Assembly: GCF_001898575.1 (NCBI RefSeq) | Contig: NZ_MKUD01000003.1 | Coordinates: 62,001 to 126,000, forward strand | Source of the DNA: Spirosoma sp. 48-14 | Lineage (GTDB): Bacteria; Bacteroidota; Bacteroidia; Cytophagales; Spirosomataceae | Reading direction: 5' to 3' | DNA length: 64,000 nucleotides | Notes under the pieces: model-generated | Databases searched by the model: none | What the model saw: only the letters and a program-made list of their open reading frames with translations | Told to the model about the DNA's origin: nothing | Shown: positions 7,241 through 16,164 of the stretch, one piece after another | Layout: each line of letters starts with the position of its first letter | Position numbering within the stretch: the stretch's first letter is position 1 | Made by a program: the position numbers and the translations under genes

Positions 7241-7540
7241 TGGACCATCGTTTATTCTGATACCAATCGGTTTAAACTTAATGCATGGAAAACCCAAGGG
7301 CAATCCTGGAAAAATATACTGATAACAAGGCTCTTTATTAATTACAACCCCTGATGAGAAGGATTCATCAGGGGTTGGTTTGTTTATTACAATTAGCAAA
7401 GTTATTTTGATTGCAGTTTCCCAGATTGTCTCTACTAGAATCACAACCGATTCTTTTGTAGAAATAATACCTTGGGGGTATTAAACGGTATACATATTCA
7501 CTAAACTTATCTCTTTGTTACTATTCCGTTCTAGCTGCTT
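7241..7540. other. intergenic region with terminator, no gene seen
   Basis: 300 bases between rfbC and the glycosyltransferase. It holds the terminator at 7346-7376 and a small imperfect hairpin AATACC/GGTATT near 7470-7486. No open frame with supporting spacing, tRNA or clear promoter was recognised. Confidence 0.6.
7346..7376 (+). terminator. rfbC terminator
   Basis: Perfect 12-bp stem AACCCCTGATGA (7346-7357) with TCATCAGGGGTT (7365-7376), 7-base loop, followed by GGTTTGTTTATT. Located about 105 bases after the rfbC stop. Confidence 0.8.
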
Positions 7541-9238
7541 ATGGAACATGTTTACAGGTACCTTTCCACCCAAAAAAATCAACTTCTTTTTATCTCGTCA
7601 ATCTGGATTTTTTCAGCTGCAGCTATTAACCCTTATGGAGAATTCCCTTTCAATGACGACTGGGCCTATGCACAATCGGTACAAGCCTTAGTTGAAAAGC
7701 ATACCTTTTACATGTCTCCATGGACTAGCACGAACCTGGTGGTTCAGATTGGCTGGGGAACTTTATTCTGCCTTCCATTTGGCTTTTCCTTTACCGCCCT
7801 CCGTATTTCAACACTAGTAGCCGGCTTACTAGGCCTATGGGGCACATACCGTCTTATCTATAAAGTGACTGATAACAGCCGTTACGCCTTCATTGGTACT
7901 TTGTTGATGTTGGCGAACCCAATGTATCTGGGTTTATCGGCTTCCTTCATGACCGATATACCGTTTTATACACTAATGGTATGGTCGCTGGCCTATATGG
8001 CTGAGGGGCTGCGGGAAGACGAGTTTTTACCCCTGCTGATCGGCTTATTTCTTGCGGCCCTTGCGCTGCTGGTTCGCCAGTTAGGCATCAGCCTATTTGT
8101 AGGCTTTAGTCTTGCCTATGTGGTTCGTAAGGGCATTAACTGGAAAACAATATCCGTTGGAGCAATCAGCATAGCTACATGCTTGGCCATCCAGTTGCTT
8201 TATCAGCGATGGCTTGACTATATGATGCCTGAACTGATTGCCTACAATGTACAGGCTAACAATTTCTTCAGTAAAAGTTTTTATGAACGGCCGCTTATTC
8301 ACGACTTTTTTAATAATACGTTTGTCGTTGTAATGTATACGGGCGTCTTTATGACTCCTTATTTTCTCCTATTAATTACAAAAGGGAGCCTGGCCAGTCT
8401 GCGGAAAAATCTATTACTATTTATTTGCCTGACTGGTATAGTTCTTAGCCTTTGGTTGTATTTTTTTCAGGGCACGCTCATGCCTATCTGGTGGAATGTA
8501 CTGAATGCATTTGGATTAGGCCCTATGCTTATGCGGGATATGTTTTATCGATTATATACCCTGCCAACACCTACTTTTTTACGCGTTGCCATGGGTTTCG
8601 TAACGATAGGCAGTATCTTCGGTAGTGTTTGCGTTATTTACTATTTTATCAGGATCATTCGTTATTTAACTCATCGCCCTACCTCAGCCATACAACGCTC
8701 TATCGGTATCCTGTTCCTTTCAGTAACCTGCATTTATTACTTTCCGATGAGTTTACAGGGCCTTTTTGATCGATACCTTCTTCCTATTCCTGCCTTACTG
8801 CTTATCATGATTTATATGGTTCGAGCAAATTCTGCTCGGACTAAACCATCCCCCACTTTATCAATACCGCTCTATTTATCGACAAGCATATTTCTGATCA
8901 GCCTTGCCTATAACATCTGTACGACTCATGACTATCTGGCCTGGAACCGTGTCCGTTGGCAATCCCTTAATAATCTCCTAAAACAAGGAATAAAATTAAC
9001 AGATATTGATGGTGGGTTTGAATTTAACGGGTGGCACCTGTATAATTCATCTTATAAGGTCAGCTCTGATAAAAGCTTTTGGTGGGTCCATGACGATAAC
9101 TATGTACTTGGAGCAAGTGTATTACCAGGTTTTACTCTATATCAGGAATTACCCGTTAACACATGGCTCCCATATGGACTTCAGAAGCTCTATATCGGCA
9201 AAAAAATAAATAATTCCAGTCCGCAATCAACCCAATAA
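7541..9238 (+). CDS. GT39/ArnT-like membrane glycosyltransferase
   Basis: A 565-residue integral membrane protein with about eleven hydrophobic segments, typical of the GT-C fold enzymes (PMT/ArnT family) that move sugars from polyprenyl-phosphate donors onto lipids, proteins or glycans on the periplasmic side. After the first helix there is an acidic loop NDDWAYAQSV, the usual place of the catalytic DD/DE pair, and a second loop FMTDIPFYTL with another conserved-type Asp. The C-terminal third is a soluble domain with Trp-rich segments. Substrate cannot be deduced. A related but incomplete gene lies at the right end of the window (62947 onward). Confidence 0.8.
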   Translation: MEHVYRYLSTQKNQLLFISSIWIFSAAAINPYGEFPFNDDWAYAQSVQALVEKHTFYMSPWTSTNLVVQIGWGTLFCLPFGFSFTALRISTLVAGLLGLWGTYRLIYKVTDNSRYAFIGTLLMLANPMYLGLSASFMTDIPFYTLMVWSLAYMAEGLREDEFLPLLIGLFLAALALLVRQLGISLFVGFSLAYVVRKGINWKTISVGAISIATCLAIQLLYQRWLDYMMPELIAYNVQANNFFSKSFYERPLIHDFFNNTFVVVMYTGVFMTPYFLLLITKGSLASLRKNLLLFICLTGIVLSLWLYFFQGTLMPIWWNVLNAFGLGPMLMRDMFYRLYTLPTPTFLRVAMGFVTIGSIFGSVCVIYYFIRIIRYLTHRPTSAIQRSIGILFLSVTCIYYFPMSLQGLFDRYLLPIPALLLIMIYMVRANSARTKPSPTLSIPLYLSTSIFLISLAYNICTTHDYLAWNRVRWQSLNNLLKQGIKLTDIDGGFEFNGWHLYNSSYKVSSDKSFWWVHDDNYVLGASVLPGFTLYQELPVNTWLPYGLQKLYIGKKINNSSPQSTQ

Positions 9239-9285
9239 TCATCTTCCGGTGCCATTAACGCCTGGATAGATGGTAACTTCGTAGG

Positions 9286-9978
9286 TTATTTTTCGTACAT
9301 CTCTTCCAGCACTTTTCGGCTTACCTTGCGAGCCGATAAAGGATTTTGTCCAGTAACCAGCCGTTCATCAACCTCAATATAAGGCATAAATGGAATCAGA
9401 CTCTTACTGTAAAGGGCGCTTTTCTGCCTTAAAGCGTCTTCCAGCAAAAAAGGGACTTCTTCATCAAGCCGAACCAATTTCTCCTCCATATTGGAAAAGC
9501 CCGTTACCTGCCGTTTATCCAGGAGAAAACTTCCATCCGATAACTTAACATTAAGCAACGCGCTTACACCGTGGCAAACGGCAGCTACCATCCCACCATG
9601 TTCGTAAATCTGCCGGGTTATGCGTAGAATAGACTCATTAGCCGGAAAATCCCACATCGTTCCGTGCCCTCCTGCGAAATAAATGATCTGATATCGAGCT
9701 GGATCGATATCATCCAAGCGCAGGGAATTCTCTAATTTTGATCGGAACGTAGTATTGTTATACCATTTTTCATTGATAGTATCCCGTCGATCTATGCTTT
9801 TTTCATCCAACGGTATAACACCACCGTTCGGGCTGGCGAAGTCGTAAGGTAAGTTTCGATCGGCCAGTTCATCGTAGAAATGCGTAGCCTCACTTAACCA
9901 CAATCCGGTCTTATGGGGCTTGGTCGGAAAGTCCGTATGGTTCGTACAAACAATTAGTACGCGATAGGTAGGGTCCAT
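9286..9978 (-). CDS. DJ-1/PfpI family protein (Hsp31-like class I glutamine amidotransferase fold)
   Basis: This 230-residue protein has the Hsp31/DJ-1 arrangement: Glu30 in GLWLSEATHF, GGHGTMWD at 103-110 and the nucleophilic elbow AVCHG with Cys135 and His136. Members act as glyoxalase III-type or chaperone-like stress proteins and convert methylglyoxal to lactate; which of these applies here is not evident. The family's long linker and C-terminal GQNPLSARKV are present, matching the HchA/YajL-related subgroup found next to stress genes. It is convergent with the glycosyltransferase gene and stands alone on its strand. Confidence 0.88.
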   Translation of the reverse strand: MDPTYRVLIVCTNHTDFPTKPHKTGLWLSEATHFYDELADRNLPYDFASPNGGVIPLDEKSIDRRDTINEKWYNNTTFRSKLENSLRLDDIDPARYQIIYFAGGHGTMWDFPANESILRITRQIYEHGGMVAAVCHGVSALLNVKLSDGSFLLDKRQVTGFSNMEEKLVRLDEEVPFLLEDALRQKSALYSKSLIPFMPYIEVDERLVTGQNPLSARKVSRKVLEEMYEK

Positions 9979-10206
9979 AAGTAAAAGCAGTAGTCCGTTT
10001 ACGAAGGTTATCCACCACTTCAGAGCGAAGTTAAATGGTTTCCAGGAACTTCTGCAACCCCCTGGCTACCATAAAATTCGACCGTCAAGGTAGTCACCAG
10101 CTCTCACTCCAATACGATGAATTATAAATAATCGGCAGGTTGTCGATTTCATAAATTAATATTTGCTCAACATATGATTTCACTGTCAGAATAGACTGCA
10201 TATTAG

Positions 10207-10214
10207 TATATTTG
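10207..10214 (+). promoter_or_regulatory. -7 box TATATTTG upstream of the 131-residue protein
   Basis: TATATTTG matches TAnnTTTG. It ends 27 bases before the ATG at 10242 and overlaps an earlier in-frame ATG at 10212, which argues for the later start. A good -33 TTTG was not found. Confidence 0.5.
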
Positions 10215-10241
10215 TTTGTAAACCGTACTGTGCTAGCTTTT

Positions 10242-10637
10242 ATGCAAACTCTCTCTTATGAATCACTCCAGGCCGAACATGCCTGGATGCTCGTCTGCGA
10301 TCAACTTCAACAACGGAACAATGTCCTGGCGAAAAGCATTTCGCATATGGAGCGAGATCCTAAGGAACTTCCAATGGCCAGTCGGCTAATTATCCTTCGA
10401 TATCATCTGAAAATGAGCCTACGCCAGCTTACACAGGCTGCTCGCCAAACTAGTTTACAATCGCAGAAAAACAGCCAATTGGCAACTCAATGGGAGCACG
10501 TTCACCAGTTATTCTTTCTGCTTCGCCAGATAGACAGCGAACTGGGCCGTGCTTCAAACGAAAATTCGAATCTGCGCTCCTGTTTAAAATCACTGGATGG
10601 GCGTGTTTATCGATCAGCACTCGTCCATCTTAACTAG
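10242..10637 (+). CDS. small helical protein of unknown function
   Basis: A 131-residue protein beginning at MQTLSYESL. It is predicted all-helical, with Gln and Leu heptad-like spacing (QLQQRNNVL, LRQLTQAARQ, LFFLLRQIDSEL), no signal peptide and no membrane segment, so a cytosolic helical bundle or coiled-coil dimer is likely. No catalytic motif or DNA-binding signature is apparent. The start was moved downstream of an earlier ATG because the -7 promoter box lies over that codon. It is transcribed alone and ends at a strong 22-bp hairpin terminator. Confidence 0.65.
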   Translation: MQTLSYESLQAEHAWMLVCDQLQQRNNVLAKSISHMERDPKELPMASRLIILRYHLKMSLRQLTQAARQTSLQSQKNSQLATQWEHVHQLFFLLRQIDSELGRASNENSNLRSCLKSLDGRVYRSALVHLN

Positions 10638-10652
10638 TTCATTTTGTTTGAC

Positions 10653-10711
10653 ATACAAAAAGGTCATTGGTTGCCAGACGATCTGCCTCGCAACCAATGA
10701 CCTTTTTGTAT
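10653..10711. terminator. 22-bp perfect hairpin between convergent genes
   Basis: Arms 10653-10674 and 10690-10711 are perfectly complementary (ATACAAAAAGGTCATTGG and onward), loop of 15 bases. The A-rich outer part gives a T run on either strand. It serves both the 131-residue gene and the secreted protein that ends at 10723. Confidence 0.9.
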
Positions 10712-10722
10712 CTAATCCGATT

Positions 10723-12297
10723 TTACCGCTTACGGTTCGAACGAACAAATTGCAACTTCTGTACATCAACAGTTATACAACCAGGTTCGCAGGGAGCAGC
10801 ACCGGGGGTACCTACCAAAAACTGCTCGCCTGGTGCCTCTGGCGTTGGCCCATCTGGACTGGTGGCAATCCAGGCAAACTCCGACCATGCACCTGGTGTT
10901 GGGCCATCAGACACTAAGACGAATTCGATCTGCCCAATTGTGTAATCCAGCCAGTTATGATTTTGGCTCAAGTCAAGCTCATACGTATGATACTGTCCAT
11001 CATTTTTGATGGGAAAATCCATGTAACGATCACCCGTACCATACATAACCTGATCGTCAGTCCGTCGCCACTTCATTCGAAGCTTTGTATTTGGGGTTTG
11101 AAAAGCTGCCCGTACGTATAGTTTAGGATTATCGCTTCCTTTCCAAAAAACAAAAGGTGATATAATTTTTGCATTTACAGCATCATCCCAAAACACGTGT
11201 AGCTTTCCAGAAATAGGCCAGCCCGTATCCTGCGCGCCCCCCAATGTCCAGCCTTTACGCGCATTATCGAATACATAGTTAGGACCAGGTTTTGATTTCG
11301 GTCGGCTATATACGCGAGACCGTATCTCGCTTAGGTGGCCTAAAATCAATTCATAATCCCATTCATGAACCAGATTATAATCGAGGACAATTCGCGGGGT
11401 AGCGGCAATATACGATGCAACAGTACTAAACTCATCCCCGCTCAAATCTGCACCAAAATAACCTCTTTTCCATTCATAGTTGTTGCCAAGCAGGTATAAC
11501 CCTACGCCATACCCATTGTCGTTAGTCGATGCCATCCAGGGTTCCGTCGGAAATACGTCACCAAACATAGATGTTGCTGGCGGCTGGATACGAGAGAGCG
11601 TCAGATCGCCGTTTGCAAAGGGGGTTTTGCCCGAGTAATACCACATATTGTGATAATCGCCTGTCAGATATACGCATGGAAACTCCTGTTGGCGCGATTC
11701 GTACTGATTTTTGTCAGATCGGGCCATCGTTACTTTCGCATGCACCTTTACCACATTACCATCCAGTCGAATCCAGTGCTCAATTGTGGCCTCACCAGCC
11801 TGGTTATTGAAGGCAAACTGTTTGGGAATGGTTTTGGTATACAACAAGTTCTCCTGTTTGGCAACAGCCACCACCTGTGAGGGATTACCATATACATCGC
11901 CAGCCTGAATTGGGTTCCAGCCCAATCCGGTCCAGGCTACGTTACCATTCTCGGAGTAATTAAGTGGGCCCCCATACATGCCAATCTGAATTTGGCGACC
12001 CAAATCCGGGTTACTGACCATATTACGGGTAGTAACCTTACCCCCATGATCGTCCAGAAAAGTCAGGTGGGTAATAGCACCCCCGGCATTGGTATTGATA
12101 CCCACCCGAATTTGTGAGTTTTCGATGGTCAACAAGCCATCAGTTCCTGACCGAAGCGAGGGAGATGTACTACTACTTGGTGTAGTGGTTGTAGTACTAG
12201 TTCGAATCTGTGCGAAAAGAAACGCTGGAGCCAGCAAGAGGGCTACCCCTATCAGGCAGCCAAAACGTTGAATGGAAAAAAAAGAGATGTGGGCCAT
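10723..12297 (-). CDS. secreted protein of unknown function, possibly carbohydrate-related
   Basis: The 524-residue product starts at the ATG at 12297, whose translation begins with a good signal peptide ending around AFLFAQ; the longer frame to 12375 would add a second, unlikely hydrophobic segment. After a Thr/Ser-rich linker comes a beta-rich region that starts with a line typical of supersandwich sugar-binding domains (IRVGINTNAGGAITHLTF), then Trp- and Tyr-rich segments (TGLGWNPIQAGD, HNMWYYSGKTPF), and a C-terminal Pro/Gly-rich tail with a Cys pair. The companion gene on its left encodes a PmoA-like secreted protein in the same direction. I cannot assign a family. Confidence 0.65.
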   Translation of the reverse strand: MAHISFFSIQRFGCLIGVALLLAPAFLFAQIRTSTTTTTPSSSTSPSLRSGTDGLLTIENSQIRVGINTNAGGAITHLTFLDDHGGKVTTRNMVSNPDLGRQIQIGMYGGPLNYSENGNVAWTGLGWNPIQAGDVYGNPSQVVAVAKQENLLYTKTIPKQFAFNNQAGEATIEHWIRLDGNVVKVHAKVTMARSDKNQYESRQQEFPCVYLTGDYHNMWYYSGKTPFANGDLTLSRIQPPATSMFGDVFPTEPWMASTNDNGYGVGLYLLGNNYEWKRGYFGADLSGDEFSTVASYIAATPRIVLDYNLVHEWDYELILGHLSEIRSRVYSRPKSKPGPNYVFDNARKGWTLGGAQDTGWPISGKLHVFWDDAVNAKIISPFVFWKGSDNPKLYVRAAFQTPNTKLRMKWRRTDDQVMYGTGDRYMDFPIKNDGQYHTYELDLSQNHNWLDYTIGQIEFVLVSDGPTPGAWSEFAWIATSPDGPTPEAPGEQFLVGTPGAAPCEPGCITVDVQKLQFVRSNRKR

Positions 12298-12392
12298 AAA
12301 ACCAGTACGATTAAGTGTACCAATTTCGATGACCAACAAATAACATGCCAACACCAGGCTATATCTAGTTAACAATTTACCAATTCTATAAA

Positions 12393-13412
12393 CTATTTAA
12401 CTAATTGACTTAACGCACTATCAGCAAGTTGACCAGATTGAATGAGAAGTATATACTTAAATGTAACCGATTTACCAGCAGAAAGTGTATAGTTCATAGC
12501 AGGAGCCTTACCACTACTCATCACCGCTGCTCCTAATGGATTAGCAGCAAACAGACCATAACCTCGTGCATGCCAGTAGGTTGGATAACCTACATTTTTA
12601 GGATTATCCAGCAGAACAACTGATAGAGCTTCCCCGTTGATCGTTCCTGTCAGTTTCATCCAGGGTGCGCGGGTACCCCACACCGCATCGCCTTCAATGC
12701 CCTCGGCGCTGTGGTAAAGCCCAGTAACCCCCTCGTTATTCATTATAGGCACTTTGGTCTCTACGCCCTGGGCATCCGTAAATACTTCGGGTTTAGTGGC
12801 AGGTTGCTCAAGCTGATGGGCCATTCGCAACGCAATCATACCTTCTTTGTTGTCCTTGAATAGTACATCTTTATCAGCCGCTTTCAAGGTGGCGATCCGC
12901 TCAATTGTACGGCTATTGCCCGTTGCTTTGAATGCATAGGTTGTCGTTTCCTGAAGCATTACCTTCCCGTCCTTGTCGAGCCAGTCGGCGGTTACCACCA
13001 GTTCAGCCTGCCCTTTGCCGTTTTTCATCGACTTAATCCCCGTATGCACAATGGTTCCAAATGGCCCTTTATGTTCTGGTCCGACCTGAATCGAATTGTT
13101 CCAGAAGTCGTGTCCATTTACATCACCATAGTTAAACCACATACCTACATGGTGTGGGTGGTCGATCCGCTCACCCGGACGAGGATCGAGGGGCCAGCCG
13201 CGCGTAATAAAATTGCCCCCTGCCGACCGAATCGGATAGAGTACAGGTTTTTTCAGCACCGTTGGACCAGGATAGATATACGCAGTAAATGGTTTTCCAT
13301 CAACGGTAACATCAACGCGTTTCTGGGCTTCGTTATGCGTAAGCTGAATCGATTGGGCAAAACTCGATACCATCGAGGTAAAAAGCAGAAGGGTTATTAT
13401 AGGGTAGCGCAT
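12393..13412 (-). CDS. PmoA-like secreted protein (DUF6807)
   Basis: A 339-residue protein with a signal peptide (cleavage near SSFAQ). The signature motifs of the DUF6807/PmoA-like family are visible: YIYPGPTVLKKPVLYPIRS, WPLDPRPGERIDHPHHVGMW with the conserved His pair, and late HARGYGLFAANPLG. In Bacteroidota these proteins are found in sugar-utilisation loci; despite the PmoA name they are not methane monooxygenase subunits and their reaction is not established. It is followed on the same strand by the unassigned secreted gene with 95 bases between them, so one unit is plausible. Confidence 0.85.
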   Translation of the reverse strand: MRYPIITLLLFTSMVSSFAQSIQLTHNEAQKRVDVTVDGKPFTAYIYPGPTVLKKPVLYPIRSAGGNFITRGWPLDPRPGERIDHPHHVGMWFNYGDVNGHDFWNNSIQVGPEHKGPFGTIVHTGIKSMKNGKGQAELVVTADWLDKDGKVMLQETTTYAFKATGNSRTIERIATLKAADKDVLFKDNKEGMIALRMAHQLEQPATKPEVFTDAQGVETKVPIMNNEGVTGLYHSAEGIEGDAVWGTRAPWMKLTGTINGEALSVVLLDNPKNVGYPTYWHARGYGLFAANPLGAAVMSSGKAPAMNYTLSAGKSVTFKYILLIQSGQLADSALSQLVK

Positions 13413-13468
13413 TAGAAAATGTATTGATCAGACTCACAAAGTTTACGTCAAAACAGGCAATAAACAAA

Positions 13469-13491
13469 TGCCCCGACTAAAAGTCGGGGCA
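13469..13491 (-). terminator. hairpin terminator
   Basis: Perfect 10-bp stem TGCCCCGACT (13469-13478) with AGTCGGGGCA (13482-13491), 3-base loop. In minus sense it is followed by TTTGTTTATT and lies 88 bases after the stop of the LEA-like gene. Confidence 0.75.
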
Positions 13492-13578
13492 CGAAATTGA
13501 CCGCCTATATACTACTCCTCATGCATTAAGATGTACTATTCAGGCAGGGAATTGCTAGTAAAATCGGTCCAGAACCGA

Positions 13579-14193
13579 TTAATTACCAGACAAGATTTTA
13601 TTGTTCACTTCCTGATCGATCGTAATATAGCCTGGGTAATTGATGGCTTTATTACCGAGCGCCAGCGTTGGTTTAATTCTAATCGTCAGTTTTGATGGTT
13701 GCGTATTAGTGGCACCAGACAAATTTCTAACCAGTTGGGTAAAGGCATCCCGCGTTTTCGAGTCTGAAATAAGCTGGTACGCATTAGCGCTCAATCGAAT
13801 AGGCACACGGGTTCTGCCACCAGGCTGCACTTCTATTCGTTGATTTACAAATCCGTTAAACAATTCCTGTCCAGTCAACAAAACTTTATATTCCAATTGG
13901 TTGATACCTGCCAGTTTACCCGTCGGGTTCGTTATATCAAGATTAATACGTGCATCCAGAGGTATGTTGCGGGTCAGCAAACCAGCAGCCAACCGGGGAA
14001 ACCGGGTTACATCCATATTTTCGATATTGCGGAACTCGCGAACATCGGTACCAGCCAGATATACACTATCGGCCGATGCAATCGTATATCGGCAATCGCC
14101 CAGCGCCTTTGCCTGCGCAATTTGCTGATTAACGCTACAACGGTAAAACAAAATGGGTAAAGCCACTAAGGCCAGAATAAGTACTTTTTTCAT
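13579..14193 (-). CDS. LEA-14-like (WHy-domain type) envelope protein
   Basis: A 204-residue protein with an N-terminal hydrophobic segment (residues 4-18) and YRCS directly after it, which could be a non-standard lipobox at Cys19. The remainder resembles the immunoglobulin-like LEA type 2 fold: LDARINLDITNPTGKLAGINQLEYKV holds the family's typical N-P-x-G turn, and QELFNGFVNQRIEVQPGG resembles the second strand pair. Proteins of this type sit in the periplasm or outer membrane and are linked to desiccation or envelope stress; the present role is unknown. It is followed by a terminator, so it is monocistronic or the last gene of its unit. Confidence 0.7.
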   Translation of the reverse strand: MKKVLILALVALPILFYRCSVNQQIAQAKALGDCRYTIASADSVYLAGTDVREFRNIENMDVTRFPRLAAGLLTRNIPLDARINLDITNPTGKLAGINQLEYKVLLTGQELFNGFVNQRIEVQPGGRTRVPIRLSANAYQLISDSKTRDAFTQLVRNLSGATNTQPSKLTIRIKPTLALGNKAINYPGYITIDQEVNNKILSGN

Positions 14194-14251
14194 GATTTGA
14201 TGGTTGTCGTCCTTTTATTATAAACGTTCGACAGGGGGGAAAGTGTTTGGT

Positions 14252-16162
14252 TTAATTATTCTTAACAAACACCATCTGCATTCGATCAGCTTTGGCCACT
14301 TTTTTCCGAAAATCGATCCATTCTGTATAAGTAGATGCCGGAAAACGCCCCCCGTGCATAGTTATATGACGGACATACTTGATCCGGTCACCATCTACGT
14401 CTACTTGTGCCGTATACTGGCCAAATTTAGAATCCACGGCCACGGGCTTAATGGCAAATTCGGGTGTATAACCTTTCGGAATCTGGTAGGTAATGGTGTC
14501 GCTATCCTCAAAATCATAATTGGGCCCTAAATCAACGGCCGATTGTCGGGGTTGTAGCATCGGCGTCGCTAATGACAAAGCCGACATTAAATTGAGTGGC
14601 AGAAAGAGTCGATTACCACTTGGCGTTGCCCATTTTCTGACGGCCAGCGAGAGTGTTTCCGTAACGGCCGGGACTGAACTTTCCTGTTCCAAAAACGAAA
14701 ACCCTGTCAGCTCAAAAGTGGGTACATGAATGCGCTTAAGCAGCCAGCTTCGTTGCTCGTCCCGATTCATACCATGAATCACCTGTCCGTAGTCGTCTTG
14801 CTGGAGACCTGTATAGCGCGTTCTGACGTCGGCTGTGGCATCACCCTGATCGGTCAGCACAATCGAAATACGTCGTTGTTGAAGGTTATCGGCAGATCGA
14901 TAGCTGGGAGTTTTCACCAGTCGGCCACCATCGGGTGTGATCAGCAGGACATGACGATTACCCGTAAAATCACCAACATATCCAGGCTGGCCATGCTGGC
15001 TGGTACATTCCAGAAATAGCGTATCGCGGCCATCAGGTACGCATAAAATGATATGGTTGAACTGAAAACTCGGAAAGTCAACCAGGGCATCAGGCTCGTT
15101 GTCTCCCGCTTTCACCAGAGCCGGATAGGCGGTGACGCCAACGTTTTTCAGTAATGCCTGTGTGAAATTAGTAAGGGCTTTACAATCCCCGTATTTACTG
15201 GCCGCTACCTTATCGGCCTCGATCGTCTGCCAGCCACCAATACCCAGCTGGATACTCACATACCGAGTCTGGTCCTGCAGAAACGAATAAATCTTCCGAA
15301 CTTTACCGACTGTGGTCGTTTCGTTTTTGGTCAACTCCTGTATACGCTGTCGAAGATCGGCAGGAATGGCATCACGGCCCGTATTTAAGGTATAATAGAA
15401 CCGCCCTACATCACTCCAGGAGGTTACTTTCCCTTTATATCCCTGCACTTCAAAATCCGTCGGAGCGGTATACACGATCGGCAATTGCTCCCAACTTGGG
15501 GGCGATAATGGCTCCAGTTCCAGGGCAGGTCGATTAGTCAGTTTCCAGACGTAGGTTTTTCCTCCATCGGCCGACGGCGAAACAGTACCGGCTGTGGGTA
15601 TATTCATTTCTTTATACCGCAACGCCAGCCCAGCGGGTATGGAGACGGAATAGGTAGCCTGCTCCAGAGCAACGTGTTCTTTTTTCAACGGCACCCAGGT
15701 TGGGTAAAACATCAGATTACGTTCCGTTGTCTCCACGGTAAATTCAACCGTGTAGGGATAGGTTGGTTGCCTGGGGAACTTTGCCGCTTTAATCCGTTGA
15801 TCATCAAAAAAATTATAGTCAGAGAGCGTACTATAATCCTCAATATCTGATTTTTTCAGTCGCTTGATCAGTTTTCCATTTTCATCATAAAGGGCACCTT
15901 CCAGTTCTGTTACTTTTGAAAGCTTATCATATCCGACCACAATTGTAGCATCGTCATCAGCCTCTTTATCAAGTACAGTCACTACAGTATGTACACGCCG
16001 TACTGCCTCTCCGGGTGCCTTTATGGTAAAGGAGGTTTCATGCTGCCGAATAACACTATGGGCATTTTCTTTCAGGGATGCCGGAATAGCATCGGCTTTA
16101 TATTCAGTCTGTGCCCAGCCACTCGAGTAGCTTAATAGAGCCATCAGTAAAAGATGCTTCAT
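14252..16162 (-). CDS. DUF3857/transglutaminase-like protein with intact catalytic Cys
   Basis: A 636-residue secreted protein: signal peptide (to about AQ18), DUF3857 beta domain (about 25-250), a transglutaminase-like core (about 265-400) and a C-terminal DUF3858-type beta domain. Catalytic-type residues are Cys327 in KYGDCKAL, His370 in FQFNHI and Glu385 in FLECTSQ. The family is found in the Bacteroidota periplasm and the core may act as a peptidase or crosslinking enzyme; the reaction is not known. The stop of the upstream gene lies 2 bases before this start, so both are translated from one transcript. Confidence 0.88.
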   Translation of the reverse strand: MKHLLLMALLSYSSGWAQTEYKADAIPASLKENAHSVIRQHETSFTIKAPGEAVRRVHTVVTVLDKEADDDATIVVGYDKLSKVTELEGALYDENGKLIKRLKKSDIEDYSTLSDYNFFDDQRIKAAKFPRQPTYPYTVEFTVETTERNLMFYPTWVPLKKEHVALEQATYSVSIPAGLALRYKEMNIPTAGTVSPSADGGKTYVWKLTNRPALELEPLSPPSWEQLPIVYTAPTDFEVQGYKGKVTSWSDVGRFYYTLNTGRDAIPADLRQRIQELTKNETTTVGKVRKIYSFLQDQTRYVSIQLGIGGWQTIEADKVAASKYGDCKALTNFTQALLKNVGVTAYPALVKAGDNEPDALVDFPSFQFNHIILCVPDGRDTLFLECTSQHGQPGYVGDFTGNRHVLLITPDGGRLVKTPSYRSADNLQQRRISIVLTDQGDATADVRTRYTGLQQDDYGQVIHGMNRDEQRSWLLKRIHVPTFELTGFSFLEQESSVPAVTETLSLAVRKWATPSGNRLFLPLNLMSALSLATPMLQPRQSAVDLGPNYDFEDSDTITYQIPKGYTPEFAIKPVAVDSKFGQYTAQVDVDGDRIKYVRHITMHGGRFPASTYTEWIDFRKKVAKADRMQMVFVKNN

Positions 16163-16164
16163 GA

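Noticed and set aside
7241-7540. Possible small gene on either strand in the rfbC to glycosyltransferase gap
   Set aside because: Frames there overlap the terminator and have no plausible start or composition.
13044-13415. Long plus-strand frame opposite the PmoA-like gene
   Set aside because: Antisense shadow of a strongly supported signal-peptide gene with no own motifs.
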